Of a stretch of 64,000 nt of DNA, positions 55,356 through 63,889 are shown piece after piece. How positions within the stretch are numbered: the stretch's first letter is position 1; each line of letters opens with the position of its first letter. A model generated the notes under the pieces. The model saw only the letters and a program-made list of their open reading frames with translations, was not told the DNA's origin and searched no databases. This DNA is from Flaviflagellibacter sp963786225 (GTDB lineage: Bacteria > Pseudomonadota > Alphaproteobacteria > Rhizobiales > Methylopilaceae): NCBI GenBank assembly GCA_963786225.1, contig CAWAYQ010000006.1, positions 62,001 through 126,000 of the forward strand. Direction: 5' to 3'. The position numbers and the translations under genes were made by a program.

Positions 55356-55374
55356 ATTCAAGCAGCGTGCCAAA
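55356..55374 (-). promoter_or_regulatory. Sigma-54 promoter of glnK-amtB
   Basis: Read leftward: TTTGGCACGCTGCTTGAAT. This matches the RpoN consensus TTGGCACG-N4-TTGC(A/T) with correct GG-to-G spacing; the only loss is TTGA for TTGC at the -12 element. It predicts a leader of about 85 bases before glnK, and an NtrC-like palindrome lies about 60 bases upstream. Confidence 0.75.
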
Positions 55375-55434
55375 CTCGGGGGAAATAGTTAACGGCCACC
55401 GAGGATTGGTGGCGGCCATAGGGCATCGCGCCCC

Positions 55435-55451
55435 GGCACTGGGCAGGTGCC
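55435..55451. promoter_or_regulatory. NtrC-like enhancer site for glnK-amtB
   Basis: GGCAC-N7-GTGCC, matching the GCAC-N7-GTGC spacing of NtrC sites (TGCACC-N5-GGTGCA). It lies about 60 bases upstream of the sigma-54 -24 element, a typical enhancer distance. Confidence 0.6.
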
Positions 55452-55492
55452 TAAAACCAGTGCACCGTAACTGGCATTTTTCTGCCTATTAG

Positions 55493-56380
55493 TTAGGCAG
55501 GTGCTGCTGCCGGGCGCCGTTTGCGGATCAGGCCTTCCTGCGCGACCGAGGCAACGAGTTCACCCGCACGGCTATAGATAAGTCCGCGGGTGAGACCGCG
55601 CCCGCCGCCGGAAAATGGCAAATCCTGGACATAGAGAAGCCAGTCGTCGGCGCGGAACGGCTGGTGGATCCACAATGCGTGATCGAGGCTCGCGGCCAGG
55701 ATATCCTTGGAAAAGATCGATTTCCCATGCGGCACCAAAGCGGTATCGAGCAGGGTCATGTCGCTGGCATAGGCGAGCACGCATTGATGAAGGTGCGGGT
55801 CGTCCGGCAGGGCGCCGGTCGTCCTGATCCAGACCGAACGGTGCGGCGGCTGGGGCGCCAAACCCATATAGAGCGAGAGATCCACGGGCCGGACCTCGAT
55901 CGGACGATCGCTCGAGAAATAAATCCGCATCGGCCCCGGCATGTGCTCGATAAATTTGTGGACGATCTCCTTTTCGCTCGGGAGGTCTTCGGGCGGGGAA
56001 ACATCCGGCATCGGGAACTGGTGCGTGAACCCCTCCTCTTCGATCTGGAACGAGACCGAGGTGAAAAAGATCGGCCGCCCGTGCTGGATCGCGACGACGC
56101 GGCGGGTCGAAAAACTACCCCCGTCGCGAATGCGCTCGACGTTGTAGACGATCGGAACCGACGGATCGCCTTCCAGGAGGAAATAGGCATGCATCGAATG
56201 TGGATTGCGGGCCGGGGCGGCCCCCGCGACCGTGCGCAAGGCGGCGACGAGCGCCTGCCCGATCACCTGGCCGCCGAACACGCGCTGCCAGCCGCCCTGG
56301 GGCGAACGTCCCCGGAACAGGTTCTCCTCCAGCTGTTCGAGATCGAGAATGGCGAGGAGATTTGCGAGGGCTTCGGACAT
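55493..56380 (-). CDS. tesB: Acyl-CoA thioesterase II
   Basis: 295 residues from ATG 56380 (MSEALANLLAILDLEQLEEN), made of two hotdog domains. Family blocks are RVFGGQVIGQALVAA, HSMHAYFLLEGDP and, in the second half, SLDHALWIHQPFRADDWLLY with the catalytic Asp. Hydrolyses medium and long acyl-CoAs. Divergent from the hydroxylase gene 68 bases away. Confidence 0.94.
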   Translation of the reverse strand: MSEALANLLAILDLEQLEENLFRGRSPQGGWQRVFGGQVIGQALVAALRTVAGAAPARNPHSMHAYFLLEGDPSVPIVYNVERIRDGGSFSTRRVVAIQHGRPIFFTSVSFQIEEEGFTHQFPMPDVSPPEDLPSEKEIVHKFIEHMPGPMRIYFSSDRPIEVRPVDLSLYMGLAPQPPHRSVWIRTTGALPDDPHLHQCVLAYASDMTLLDTALVPHGKSIFSKDILAASLDHALWIHQPFRADDWLLYVQDLPFSGGGRGLTRGLIYSRAGELVASVAQEGLIRKRRPAAAPA

Positions 56381-56448
56381 ATGTTCTTTCGCGGCGGCAG
56401 GGCGCTCACGAGAAACCCGCAAGGAGCTTGCGTCAAGCAAGGCCGGAC

Positions 56449-57675
56449 ATGAAGCACAGCGGAAAAGAGACACGCGCCGACGTCATCGTCGCGGGTGCAG
56501 GCTTTGTCGGCCTCGCGCTCGGTGCGGCTCTGGCGCGCGCCGGGTTCGAGGTCGCGATCTGCGATCCCGCTTTGGCGCGTGCGGCGCCGCGCGATCCGCG
56601 TGCCTCGACCCTGGTCGCCGGCGCCCGGCACCTGCTCGAAGCGCTCGGAGCGTGGGAGGCGGTTGCTTCTGAGGCGCAAGAGATCCGGCGGATGGAGATT
56701 TCAGATTCCCGGCTCGCGGAGGTGATGCGGCCGGTGATGCTGACCTTCGCCGGTGACGGCGAGGCCGGCGAACCGGTGGCGCATGTCGCGCCGAACGGCG
56801 TGATCCGCGATGCGCTGTTTGCCGCGGCGGAAGCGGCGGGCGTGAATTTCGTCGCGTCGGCCATTTCAGGCACGGAGACGTCGGGGGCGCGGGCGGTGGC
56901 CGAGCTCGCCGACGGGTCGGCTATGTCCGCCTCGCTCCTGGTTGCGGCGGAAGGCGCGAATTCGCCGCTGCGCAAACTGGCGAAGATCAGGACGCAAGGC
57001 TGGCGCTACGACCAGACGGCGATCGTCACGACGATTGCGCTGGAGCACGATCATGACGGCATCGCGATCCAGCATTTTCTCGAAGGCGGGCCGTTCGCGC
57101 TTCTGCCTTTGCCCGGACAGCGAGCATCGGTGGTGTGGGCGGAGCGGCGGCTCCACGCGGAGCGCCTGTACGCATTGGATGATACCGGATTCCGCGCGGC
57201 GTTGCAGGAGCGCGCGGGCTATCGTTTCGGCGAAATCGCGCTCGACGGTCCGCGTGCGATGCGGCCGTTGTCGCTTCAGGTCGCGAAAAGTTTTGTCGGC
57301 ACCCGCCTCGCGCTGATCGGCGACGCCGCGCATGTCACCCATCCGATCGCGGGCCAGGGGTTGAACATCGGTTTTCGGGATGTCGCGGCTTTGGCGGAGG
57401 CGGCGGCCGACGCGGCGCGTCTCGGCGGCGATATCGGCGCGCATAACGTCCTCGATCGCTACGAACGCTGGCGGCGCTTCGACACAATGCTGATGCTGGC
57501 GGCGATGGACGGTCTGCTGAAACTGTTTTTGCTGCGCGCATCTCCCGCGCGGCTTGCGCGCGATGCCGGCTTGGGTGTGTTCGACCGGATGCCAGCAGTG
57601 AAGGGGGCCGTCATGCGCTCCGCGGCGGGGCTTTCGGGAGATGTGCCCCGATTGCTGCGGGGAGAGCGATTGTAG
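56449..57675 (+). CDS. UbiH/VisC-family FAD-dependent hydroxylase
   Basis: 408 residues from ATG 56449. Nucleotide-binding VIVAGAGFVGLALGAALARAG at the N-terminus and the second FAD motif LIGDAAHVTHPIAGQGLNIGF near residue 290, typical of ubiquinone-ring hydroxylases (UbiH, UbiF, UbiI, UbiL). Which ring position it acts on cannot be told. A repeat element follows its stop. Confidence 0.9.
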   Translation: MKHSGKETRADVIVAGAGFVGLALGAALARAGFEVAICDPALARAAPRDPRASTLVAGARHLLEALGAWEAVASEAQEIRRMEISDSRLAEVMRPVMLTFAGDGEAGEPVAHVAPNGVIRDALFAAAEAAGVNFVASAISGTETSGARAVAELADGSAMSASLLVAAEGANSPLRKLAKIRTQGWRYDQTAIVTTIALEHDHDGIAIQHFLEGGPFALLPLPGQRASVVWAERRLHAERLYALDDTGFRAALQERAGYRFGEIALDGPRAMRPLSLQVAKSFVGTRLALIGDAAHVTHPIAGQGLNIGFRDVAALAEAAADAARLGGDIGAHNVLDRYERWRRFDTMLMLAAMDGLLKLFLLRASPARLARDAGLGVFDRMPAVKGAVMRSAAGLSGDVPRLLRGERL

Positions 57676-57685
57676 TTACTCCTTT

Positions 57686-57886
57686 ACCTCTCCCGAGCCA
57701 AGTCGGGTTTACCCGACTCGGCCATTGAAGAGCTGAACTCGGGAACACCCGAGTTCAGGCGGGAGAGGTCGAGTCGCGCGATCAGCGCGCCCGGGAGAGG
57801 GGAGGTCGCGGAGTTCAGCCTCACCAATTGCCCTCTCTCCGCTCGCCTGCCGGCGAGTTCGGCTCTCTCCCGCAAGCGGGAGAGAG
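57686..57886. repeat. Composite inverted-repeat element (cloverleaf-like)
   Basis: Module 1: outer arms ACCTCTCCCG (57686-57695) and CGGGAGAGGT (57760-57769) enclose two hairpins, AGTCGGGT/ACCCGACT (57701-57708, 57711-57718) and CTGAACTCGGG/CCCGAGTTCAG (57733-57743, 57748-57758). Module 2: CTCGCC/GGCGAG (57842-57857) and CTCTCTCCCGC/GCGGGAGAGAG (57863-57873, 57876-57886). It fills the gap between the hydroxylase and the Trm112-like gene and shares the CCCTCTCC theme with other gene-end repeats here. It resembles a mosaic REP-type element; function unproven. Confidence 0.75.
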
Positions 57887-57896
57887 GGGCACCACC

Positions 57897-58094
57897 TCAA
57901 TCCTTCAGCGTTCGCGCCTCTTCCGGCAGCATGATCGGGATGCCGTCGCGGATCGGATAAGCGAGCTTTGCCGGGCGCGAGATCAGTTCCTGGTTCTTCG
58001 CGTCGTATTCGAGCGTCGCCTTGGTCAGCGGGCAGACCAGGATTTCGAGAAGCTTCGGGTCGATGTGTCCGGGGGGCTGGTTCGTCGTCGGCAT
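57897..58094 (-). CDS. Trm112/YcaR-family small protein
   Basis: 65 residues: PKLLEILVCPLTKATLEYDA through LAYPIRDGIPIMLPEEA, the Trm112-like pattern. Only one Cys remains, so the classic zinc ribbon is lost, as in most bacterial members. Possible methyltransferase activator; role unknown. Lies after the LonN-domain gene. Confidence 0.92.
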   Translation of the reverse strand: MPTTNQPPGHIDPKLLEILVCPLTKATLEYDAKNQELISRPAKLAYPIRDGIPIMLPEEARTLKD

Positions 58095-58127
58095 GGCGGA
58101 TCCTGTTGGGGCGAAATCCTGTGGACC

Positions 58128-58799
58128 CTACTGCAGGGATGTGTCGGTGTCGCCGCGTGTCCTGGCGAGGTCCATTTCCGTGACCGCGACGAGGATTTCG
58201 GCGCGCGTCCTGAGATCGGGCGCCTCGAGCAGCGCCTGCTTTTCGCGTGCGCCATACGGGCTCATCATCGACAGAGCGTTGACGAGCGCTTCGTTGGAAG
58301 CACCGCGTATTCCCGACCAATCGGCTTCGAGCTGGTTCGCGGCGAGATAGGCCTTCAGCGTCTTCATCAGCGCATCGCGGTCGACCGCCTCTTCGCCCGC
58401 GCCGGGAACGAGATCTTCTACGAAGTCTTCGTAGATAGGGCGGCATTGCCGATAAGGCGTCGTCGTGGCCAATTCCTCGGTGACCCGAAACCGCGTGACA
58501 CCCGTGAGGGTGACAAGGTAGCGGCCGTCGCCGGTCTCCTGAAAGCCGGTAATGCGACCGACGCACCCGATCTCGACAAGCGGCGGGCTTACGGCGTCCT
58601 CAGGCGAGTCGAACTCAGGCTGGATCATGCCGATGAGGCGGTTGCCGGCAAGCGCGTCGTCGAACATCTGCAGGTAGCGCGGCTCGAAAATGTTGAGCGG
58701 CATCTCTCCGCGCGGCAGCAGAAGCACGGCCGGCAACGGAAAAATCGCGAGCGTTGCCGGGAGATCGGACGGCGTGCGGTAGATCATATTGATCGGCAT
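58128..58799 (-). CDS. Lon N-terminal-like substrate-binding domain protein
   Basis: 223 residues consisting only of the Lon LAN domain: IFPLPAVLLLPRGEMPLNIF, EPRYLQMFDDAL, GCVGRITGF and a helical C-terminus. No ATPase or protease part. Usual neighbour of the thioredoxin-like gene in rhizobia, so it may share a proteostasis role (inference). Confidence 0.92.
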   Translation of the reverse strand: MPINMIYRTPSDLPATLAIFPLPAVLLLPRGEMPLNIFEPRYLQMFDDALAGNRLIGMIQPEFDSPEDAVSPPLVEIGCVGRITGFQETGDGRYLVTLTGVTRFRVTEELATTTPYRQCRPIYEDFVEDLVPGAGEEAVDRDALMKTLKAYLAANQLEADWSGIRGASNEALVNALSMMSPYGAREKQALLEAPDLRTRAEILVAVTEMDLARTRGDTDTSLQ

Positions 58800-58815
58800 C
58801 CCCGCCCCGCCGCTC

Positions 58816-59718
58816 TCAGGAAAACAGAATTGAGGACAGTCGGCGGCGTCCGGACATCGTGGTTTCGTCCACCGGGCCCCAGGCCTCGAACAAAAGAACG
58901 AGCTGCTTGCGCGCGCCGTCCTCGTTCCATTCCCGGTCCTTCCTCACGATCGACAGAAGATGCTCGACCGCTTCCTCCTTGCGCCCGGCGGCGGCGAGAG
59001 CGACCGCGAGATCGTGGCGGGTCTGATGATCGGCGGGATCGTCCGCAAGCGCCGCTTCGAGGGCGGTGATCTCGCTTTCGTCATGCGCGGTCTCGGCGAG
59101 CTCGATCTGCGCGCGAACCGCGGCGAAGGCCGGGTCTTTCGCGATATCGGGCGGCAGCGAATTGAGGAGGTCTTTGGCTCCGTCGAGGTCGCCGGCCGCG
59201 ATCTGGACCTTGATCAGGCCGGCCATCGCCCGCACATCCGACGGCGCCTGTGCGAGCACGCCGCTATAGACTTCGGCAGCGCCCGGAAGATCGTTCGCGG
59301 CAAACAATTCATCCGCCTGCGCAAGGGCTTCGCCCAGCACGGCTGCGTCGAGAGGCTTGGTCAGGCGATCGACGAATTGCTTGATTTCGCCTTCGGGTTT
59401 GGCGCCCACAAAGCCGTCGACCGGCTGGCCGTTGACGAAGGCGATAACCGCCGGGATCGACTTGATGCCGAGCTGGCCGGCGATGGCTGGATGCGCGTCG
59501 GTATCCATCTTGACGAGCTTCACCTTGCCCTCGGCCTCGCGGACCACCTTTTCGATGACCGGGCCGAGCTGCCGGCAGGGGCCGCACCAGGGCGCCCAGA
59601 AATCAACGAGGACCGGCTGGTTTCGGGATTCGGCCACGACATCCGTGCCGAAATCCTTGGTCGTCGTGTCCTTGATAAGCGCGTTCGCGCTGGGCGCGGA
59701 TACCTCGCTGACGGTCAT
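58816..59718 (-). CDS. Thioredoxin-domain co-chaperone, CnoX/YbbN family
   Basis: 300 residues: thioredoxin domain with WCGPC (Cys45, Cys48) and FVNGQPVDGFVG, then TPR-like helices (about 145-285). E. coli CnoX has lost the CxxC redox pair, while this form keeps it, as Caulobacter and rhizobial forms do; those combine redox and holdase activity. Divergent from the GNAT gene. Confidence 0.9.
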   Translation of the reverse strand: MTVSEVSAPSANALIKDTTTKDFGTDVVAESRNQPVLVDFWAPWCGPCRQLGPVIEKVVREAEGKVKLVKMDTDAHPAIAGQLGIKSIPAVIAFVNGQPVDGFVGAKPEGEIKQFVDRLTKPLDAAVLGEALAQADELFAANDLPGAAEVYSGVLAQAPSDVRAMAGLIKVQIAAGDLDGAKDLLNSLPPDIAKDPAFAAVRAQIELAETAHDESEITALEAALADDPADHQTRHDLAVALAAAGRKEEAVEHLLSIVRKDREWNEDGARKQLVLLFEAWGPVDETTMSGRRRLSSILFS

Positions 59719-59917
59719 TTAAGTCTCTCCTGGGACCGCGCGGGCCGAGCGCCGCGACCGGGACTCAATTAAATGGGCGCGCGCGGCGATGAGGCAAGCC
59801 GGCTTCCGGCGCCGGGCAAGGTCCAGCCGGGTTTATCTCCCGTTCCCGACAGCCGCAAGCAGGCTGCGGCAGGGCGCCCTGTTGGCGTTGCGGGCAAAGC
59901 GCGCCTAGACTTCCGAT

Positions 59918-60424
59918 ATGAGCACGCTCCTCATCGACACCCGGCCTGCCCGCGCCACCGATTCCTCGGCCATCGCCGACGTCCATGACGAAGCCTGGCG
60001 CTACGCTTACAGAGGCATCATTCCCGGCCGCGAACTCGAACGCATGATTTTGCGGCGTGGACCGGCCTGGTGGGAAAGCGCGATTTTGCGCGGCAGCCGG
60101 GTTCTCGTCCTGACGGCCGGCGACGACATTGCCGGCTATGCGAGCTACGGCAGGAACCGGGCGGGCATGCTCCCCGTGAAGGGCGAAATCTACGAGCTTT
60201 ACGTGCGGCCGCACTTCCAGGGCATCGGCCTCGGCCGCAAACTCTTTACCGCCTGCCGCACCGAGCTTTCGGCGCGCGGCGTCGAGGGGCTTGCCGTCTG
60301 GGCGCTCTCCGACAACGAGCCGGCTTGCGACTTTTACCGCGCGGTCGGCGGGACGGCGGCGGCGCGCGGCTCCGAAAGCTTCGGCGGTGTCACGCTCGAA
60401 AAGCTCGCCTTCACCTGGGCCTGA
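59918..60424 (+). CDS. GNAT-family N-acetyltransferase
   Basis: 168 residues with the acetyl-CoA motif LYVRPHFQGIGLGRKLF and a C-terminal ALSDNEPACDFYRAVGG. Substrate unknown. No ribosome binding site precedes the ATG, and a promoter-like TTGGCG-N18-TAGACT ends six bases before it, so the message may be leaderless. Confidence 0.87.
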   Translation: MSTLLIDTRPARATDSSAIADVHDEAWRYAYRGIIPGRELERMILRRGPAWWESAILRGSRVLVLTAGDDIAGYASYGRNRAGMLPVKGEIYELYVRPHFQGIGLGRKLFTACRTELSARGVEGLAVWALSDNEPACDFYRAVGGTAAARGSESFGGVTLEKLAFTWA

Positions 60425-60498
60425 TGACGTCGCGACATTGCGAGCTTGCAGCGCGGCGCGCGAGAGGCTAGGTCCGCGCATCATTTTCTGGAGTTTTC

Positions 60499-61032
60499 AT
60501 GCGTATCGAAGCGATCCCGATCGGCATCAACCCGCCGGACGACGTCAACGTGCTTATCGAAATTCCGATCGGCGGCGAGCCGATCAAGTATGAGCTCGAC
60601 AAGGCGTCGGGGACGTTGGTCGTCGACCGCTTCCTCTACACATCGATGCGCTACCCGGGGAATTACGGTTTTGTGCCGCACACGCTTTCGGAAGACGGCG
60701 ACCCGATCGACGTCCTGATCGCCAACACCCGCGCCATCGTTCCCGGAGCGGTGATGAACTGCCGCCCGATCGGCGTGCTGAAGATGGAAGACGAACAGGG
60801 CGGCGACGAAAAGATCATCGCGGTGCCCTCGACGCATCTGACGCGGCGTTACGAGAAGCTGCAGAACGTCGCCGACATGCCCGAGATCACGCTCGAGCAG
60901 ATCGCGCACTTCTTCCAGCACTACAAGGATCTGGAAAAGACCAAGTGGTCGCGGCTGGTCGGCTGGGGCGATGCCGACGAAGCGCGGCGGCTGATCGTCG
61001 AGGCGATCCAGCGCGCCAAAGGCGAGAAGTAG
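60499..61032 (+). CDS. ppa: Inorganic pyrophosphatase (family I)
   Basis: Hydrolyses pyrophosphate to drive biosynthesis. 177 residues with YELDKASGTLVVDRFLYTS, RYPGNYGFVPHTLSEDGDPI and DVLIANTRAIVPG, which carry the Mg-binding Asp residues, and the C-terminal HYKDLEKTKWSRLVGWGD. Preceded by GGAG. Confidence 0.97.
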   Translation: MRIEAIPIGINPPDDVNVLIEIPIGGEPIKYELDKASGTLVVDRFLYTSMRYPGNYGFVPHTLSEDGDPIDVLIANTRAIVPGAVMNCRPIGVLKMEDEQGGDEKIIAVPSTHLTRRYEKLQNVADMPEITLEQIAHFFQHYKDLEKTKWSRLVGWGDADEARRLIVEAIQRAKGEK

Positions 61033-61041
61033 GGTCTTCTT

Positions 61042-61175
61042 CCCCTCTCCTGCGAAGCGGGAGAGGGTCGAGAGCGCGTCAGCGCTCCGGGGTGAGGGCA
61101 GGTAGAGTCCGACAACGCCCCCTCACCCGCTCACGGCTGCGCCGTGAGTCGCCCTCTCCCGTAAACGGGAGAGGG
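61042..61175. repeat. Composite inverted-repeat element between ppa and folD
   Basis: Contains CCCTCTCC/GGAGAGGG (61043-61050, 61060-61067), GGGGTGAGGGC pairing with GCCCCCTCACCC (61089-61099, 61117-61128), CTCACGGC/GCCGTGAG (61130-61137, 61141-61148) and CCCTCTCCC/GGGAGAGGG (61152-61160, 61167-61175). Same family as the elements at 16881 and 57686. It lies between convergent genes and could serve as a two-way terminator. Confidence 0.75.
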
Positions 61176-61185
61176 AAAGCGAGCC

Positions 61186-62058
61186 TCAAAACCTCGGCGG
61201 CGTCCGACCCTCGGCCCACGCCGCGGCCTTCAGCGTATTCGCAAGCAGGCAGGCAATCGTCATCGGGCCGACGCCGCCCGGGACCGGGGTGATCGCGCCC
61301 GCGACGTCCTTCGCCTCAGTAAACGCGACATCGCCGACGAGGCGGCTCTTGCCGCCTTCAGCCGGGACGCGGTTGATGCCGACATCGATCACCGTGGCGC
61401 CGGGCTTGATCCAGTGGCGCTTCACCATTTCCGGACGGCCAATCGCGACGACGAGAAGATCGGCGCGGGCGCAGACATCCGATAGATCGCGCGTCTTGGA
61501 GTGCGCGACCGTGACCGTCGCGCTCTCCTGAATGAGAAGCTGCGCGACCGGTTTGCCGACGATGTTGGAGCGGCCCAGAACCACCGCGTCCATGCCGGCG
61601 AGATCGGGGTGTACGGATTTCGCGAGCAGGACGCAGCCCTGGGGGGTGCACGGCACGAGCGAATCCTGACCGACGGCGAGACGGCCGGCATTGATCGGAT
61701 GAAAGCCGTCGACATCCTTTGCCGGGTCGATGGTGCGGATCACGAGGTCGGGATCGATGTGATCGGGCAGGGGCAGCTGGACCAGAATGCCGTGAACCTT
61801 CGGATCGGCATTCAGTGACTGTACGAGTTTCAGGAGATCGGCTTCCGGGGTGTCTGCCGGCAGGTGATGCTCGAAGCTCGCAAGGCCCGCTTCTTCCGTC
61901 TGCTTCACCTTGTTGCGGACATAGACCTGGCTCGCCGGATTCTCGCCGACGAGGACGGCGGCGAGGCCGGGGCGGATGCCGAGCTTCCTTGCTTCTTCGG
62001 CGACGCGCGCGCGGATGGTTTCGGCAAGCGCCTTGCCGTCGATGATCGTCGCGCTCAT
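61186..62058 (-). CDS. folD: Methylenetetrahydrofolate dehydrogenase/cyclohydrolase
   Basis: Bifunctional one-carbon enzyme. 290 residues with catalytic Lys in YVRNKVKQTEEAG, VQLPLPDHI, the NADP site VVLGRSNIVGKPVA and the C-terminal PVPGGVGPMTIACLL. The ATG overlaps the stop of the DUF167 gene (ATGA). Confidence 0.96.
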   Translation of the reverse strand: MSATIIDGKALAETIRARVAEEARKLGIRPGLAAVLVGENPASQVYVRNKVKQTEEAGLASFEHHLPADTPEADLLKLVQSLNADPKVHGILVQLPLPDHIDPDLVIRTIDPAKDVDGFHPINAGRLAVGQDSLVPCTPQGCVLLAKSVHPDLAGMDAVVLGRSNIVGKPVAQLLIQESATVTVAHSKTRDLSDVCARADLLVVAIGRPEMVKRHWIKPGATVIDVGINRVPAEGGKSRLVGDVAFTEAKDVAGAITPVPGGVGPMTIACLLANTLKAAAWAEGRTPPRF

Positions 62059-62378
62059 GCGCTCTCTTCCTTCAAAGCGGCTGTCAGGTTCGCGGCGAGA
62101 GCCGCGCCGTCGCCACGTATGTCCACTGTCTTCAGACGGGCGGTGTGGCCCGCGGCGAGAACGGCGTCGGATTTCGCGACGCCGAGAGTCTTCGTGAGGA
62201 GGGCAAGCAGCGCGGCATTGGCCGCGCCGTCCTCGGGCGCGGCGCGGACGCGCGCCTTGACCACCGCGCGTCCGTCGGAAAGCGCCGTCATGCCGTCGAG
62301 CGCATCGCGCCCGCCCTTCGGCGTCAGGCGCACCGAAACGCGCAAGCCGTCAGGCGTCACCGTGAAAGCCCGGCTCAC
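62055..62378 (-). CDS. DUF167 (YggU-like) protein
   Basis: 107 residues from GTG 62378, which overlaps the yggT stop (GTGA). DGLRVSVRLTPKGGRDALDG and ARVRAAPEDGAANAALLALL are the DUF167 pattern. Function unknown. The yggT-DUF167-folD order is common in rhizobia. Confidence 0.92.
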   Translation of the reverse strand: MSRAFTVTPDGLRVSVRLTPKGGRDALDGMTALSDGRAVVKARVRAAPEDGAANAALLALLTKTLGVAKSDAVLAAGHTARLKTVDIRGDGAALAANLTAALKEESA

Positions 62379-62662
62379 ATGACGCCGGCATAGATCTCGA
62401 CGACGAGGCGGCGCAGGAAGCCGAGCAGAAGCAGGAGAATGACCGGCGAAATATCGATGCCGCCCAGGCTGGGCAGCAAGCGGCGGATCGGCGCGAGTGC
62501 CGGCTCGGTGAGGCGGATGAGCGTGTCCCAGATGCGACCGACGACCGGATTGCGCGGATTTGCGACGTTGAAGGCGATCAGCCAGCTCAGAACGGCGGTG
62601 ATGATCACGATCCAGAAATAGAGATCGATGATCGTGACGATGAGCCAGACAATGGCATTCAT
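62375..62662 (-). CDS. YggT-family membrane protein
   Basis: 95 residues with two hydrophobic segments (WLIVTIIDLYFWIVIITAVL near the N-terminus, DISPVILLLLLGFLRRLVV near the C-terminus) and the conserved LTEPALAPIRRLLPSLGG between them. The family has been linked to osmotic tolerance and envelope biogenesis; role here unknown. First gene of yggT-DUF167-folD. Confidence 0.93.
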   Translation of the reverse strand: MNAIVWLIVTIIDLYFWIVIITAVLSWLIAFNVANPRNPVVGRIWDTLIRLTEPALAPIRRLLPSLGGIDISPVILLLLLGFLRRLVVEIYAGVM

Positions 62663-62767
62663 GAAAAAAGCCTCTCGGCGGCGATCTTAAGCGGCGGGAC
62701 GTGCGGGGATTTGTACGCGGCGCCCGTGCCGCCTTCAAGCCCGGCCGGTATACGGCAAGCGCTTTGC

Positions 62768-62796
62768 TTGACACCCTTCGGAGCCGCGCCGTAAAA
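62768..62796 (+). promoter_or_regulatory. Promoter of the tRNA-Ala gene
   Basis: TTGACA (62768-62773), 17-base spacer, GTAAAA (62791-62796), followed by the tRNA 12 bases later. Consensus -35, fair -10 and ideal spacing make this a convincing housekeeping promoter. Confidence 0.75.
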
Positions 62797-62808
62797 GGCC
62801 CCTCCTTT

Positions 62809-62884
<76 letters not shown>

Positions 62885-63180
62885 AAGGCGTCTATCGCGG
62901 AAATCTCAAGCCAAAACAGGCTACGCGGATAGTGCACGTCCCCCAGCGCGTACCTGGGTCTCAAAGAAAAACAACACCCAAGCCGCCCTCAGCGAGTTGA
63001 GGATCTGGTCGATGGCTGACTCCGACGCGAGAGAGGTCGCGTACGCAGTGGCGTCTGCCGCTACGCCACTACGCGAGCTGACCATCCGCCTCCTCCCTCG
63101 GAAGGGGTATATCGAGCCAGCTACCCGCATAGCGGGTATCCTGATACATTGCGCGCCAGATAGCACGGGGGACTGTCGGC
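62885..63180. other. 296-base gap after tRNA-Ala, no gene recognised
   Basis: Short frames exist on both strands but none has a recognisable start, ribosome site or family match. It contains a small inverted repeat, TACCCGC/GCGGGTA, at about 63121-63138. Because it follows a tRNA 3' end it could hold an integration junction, but I see no repeated copy of the tRNA end within the window. Confidence 0.4.
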
Positions 63181-63834
63181 ATGCATTCTTCACAAGAAGA
63201 CATGGACAGTGCGATGATGGGGCGGTGCATCGAGCTGTCGCGCATCGCGGTGAGCAAGGGCGAATATCCCTTCGCCACCGTCGTCGCCCTCGAAGGGCAA
63301 ATCGTGGCGGAGGCAATTAACGGGACCATTCGAGAAGACGACGTCACACGTCATGCGGAGGTCATTGCCCTCTCGGAGGCGCAGAAGACCATCGGTCGGC
63401 ACCGACTTGGCCGCAGCACGCTTTATACCAATATCGAGCCCTGTGCGATGTGTTCCTACTGCATTCGCGAGGCTCGGGTCGGCCGTGTGGCTTATTCCAT
63501 CGCCTCTCCCGTCATGGGCGGCCTGTCGAAATGGAACATTTTGCGCGACGCTGGAATATCGGGCATGCCTCAGATTTTTGGACCCGTGCCAATGGTCGTG
63601 AGCGGCATCCTGTTCCCTGAGGCCCAACAAGTCTGGCGTGACTGGAACCCGTTGGCCTGGCAGATGATCAAGTTGCGTGGCCTACTGACCAAGCCGTGCG
63701 CGGACGACGGCCAAATTCAAGTCCGGCCCGCGCATGCGCCGTCATTGTGGCATTCTGTGCAAATGCTGTTCGCGCGAACCAGTCAACCTGGAATCCAACG
63801 CAAAACCGGACGGAAGCCCATAGACATTTTATGA
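63181..63834 (+). CDS. CMP/dCMP-type nucleoside deaminase family protein
   Basis: 217 residues. The deaminase fold (about 10-150) has the zinc and catalytic motif HAEV and PCAMCSYC, giving His, catalytic Glu and two Cys ligands. PFATVVALEGQIVAEAINGT precedes it, as in TadA/guanine-deaminase relatives. A C-terminal extension of about 60 residues is not recognised. It stands alone behind the tRNA gene; free base, nucleoside or other substrate cannot be decided. Probably not the essential TadA, which lacks this tail. Confidence 0.85.
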   Translation: MHSSQEDMDSAMMGRCIELSRIAVSKGEYPFATVVALEGQIVAEAINGTIREDDVTRHAEVIALSEAQKTIGRHRLGRSTLYTNIEPCAMCSYCIREARVGRVAYSIASPVMGGLSKWNILRDAGISGMPQIFGPVPMVVSGILFPEAQQVWRDWNPLAWQMIKLRGLLTKPCADDGQIQVRPAHAPSLWHSVQMLFARTSQPGIQRKTGRKPIDIL

Positions 63835-63889
63835 GACCCCTAAGGTTCCGATACGGCGACACCGTCGCCGGGGGCGCCTTACGCCAGCT

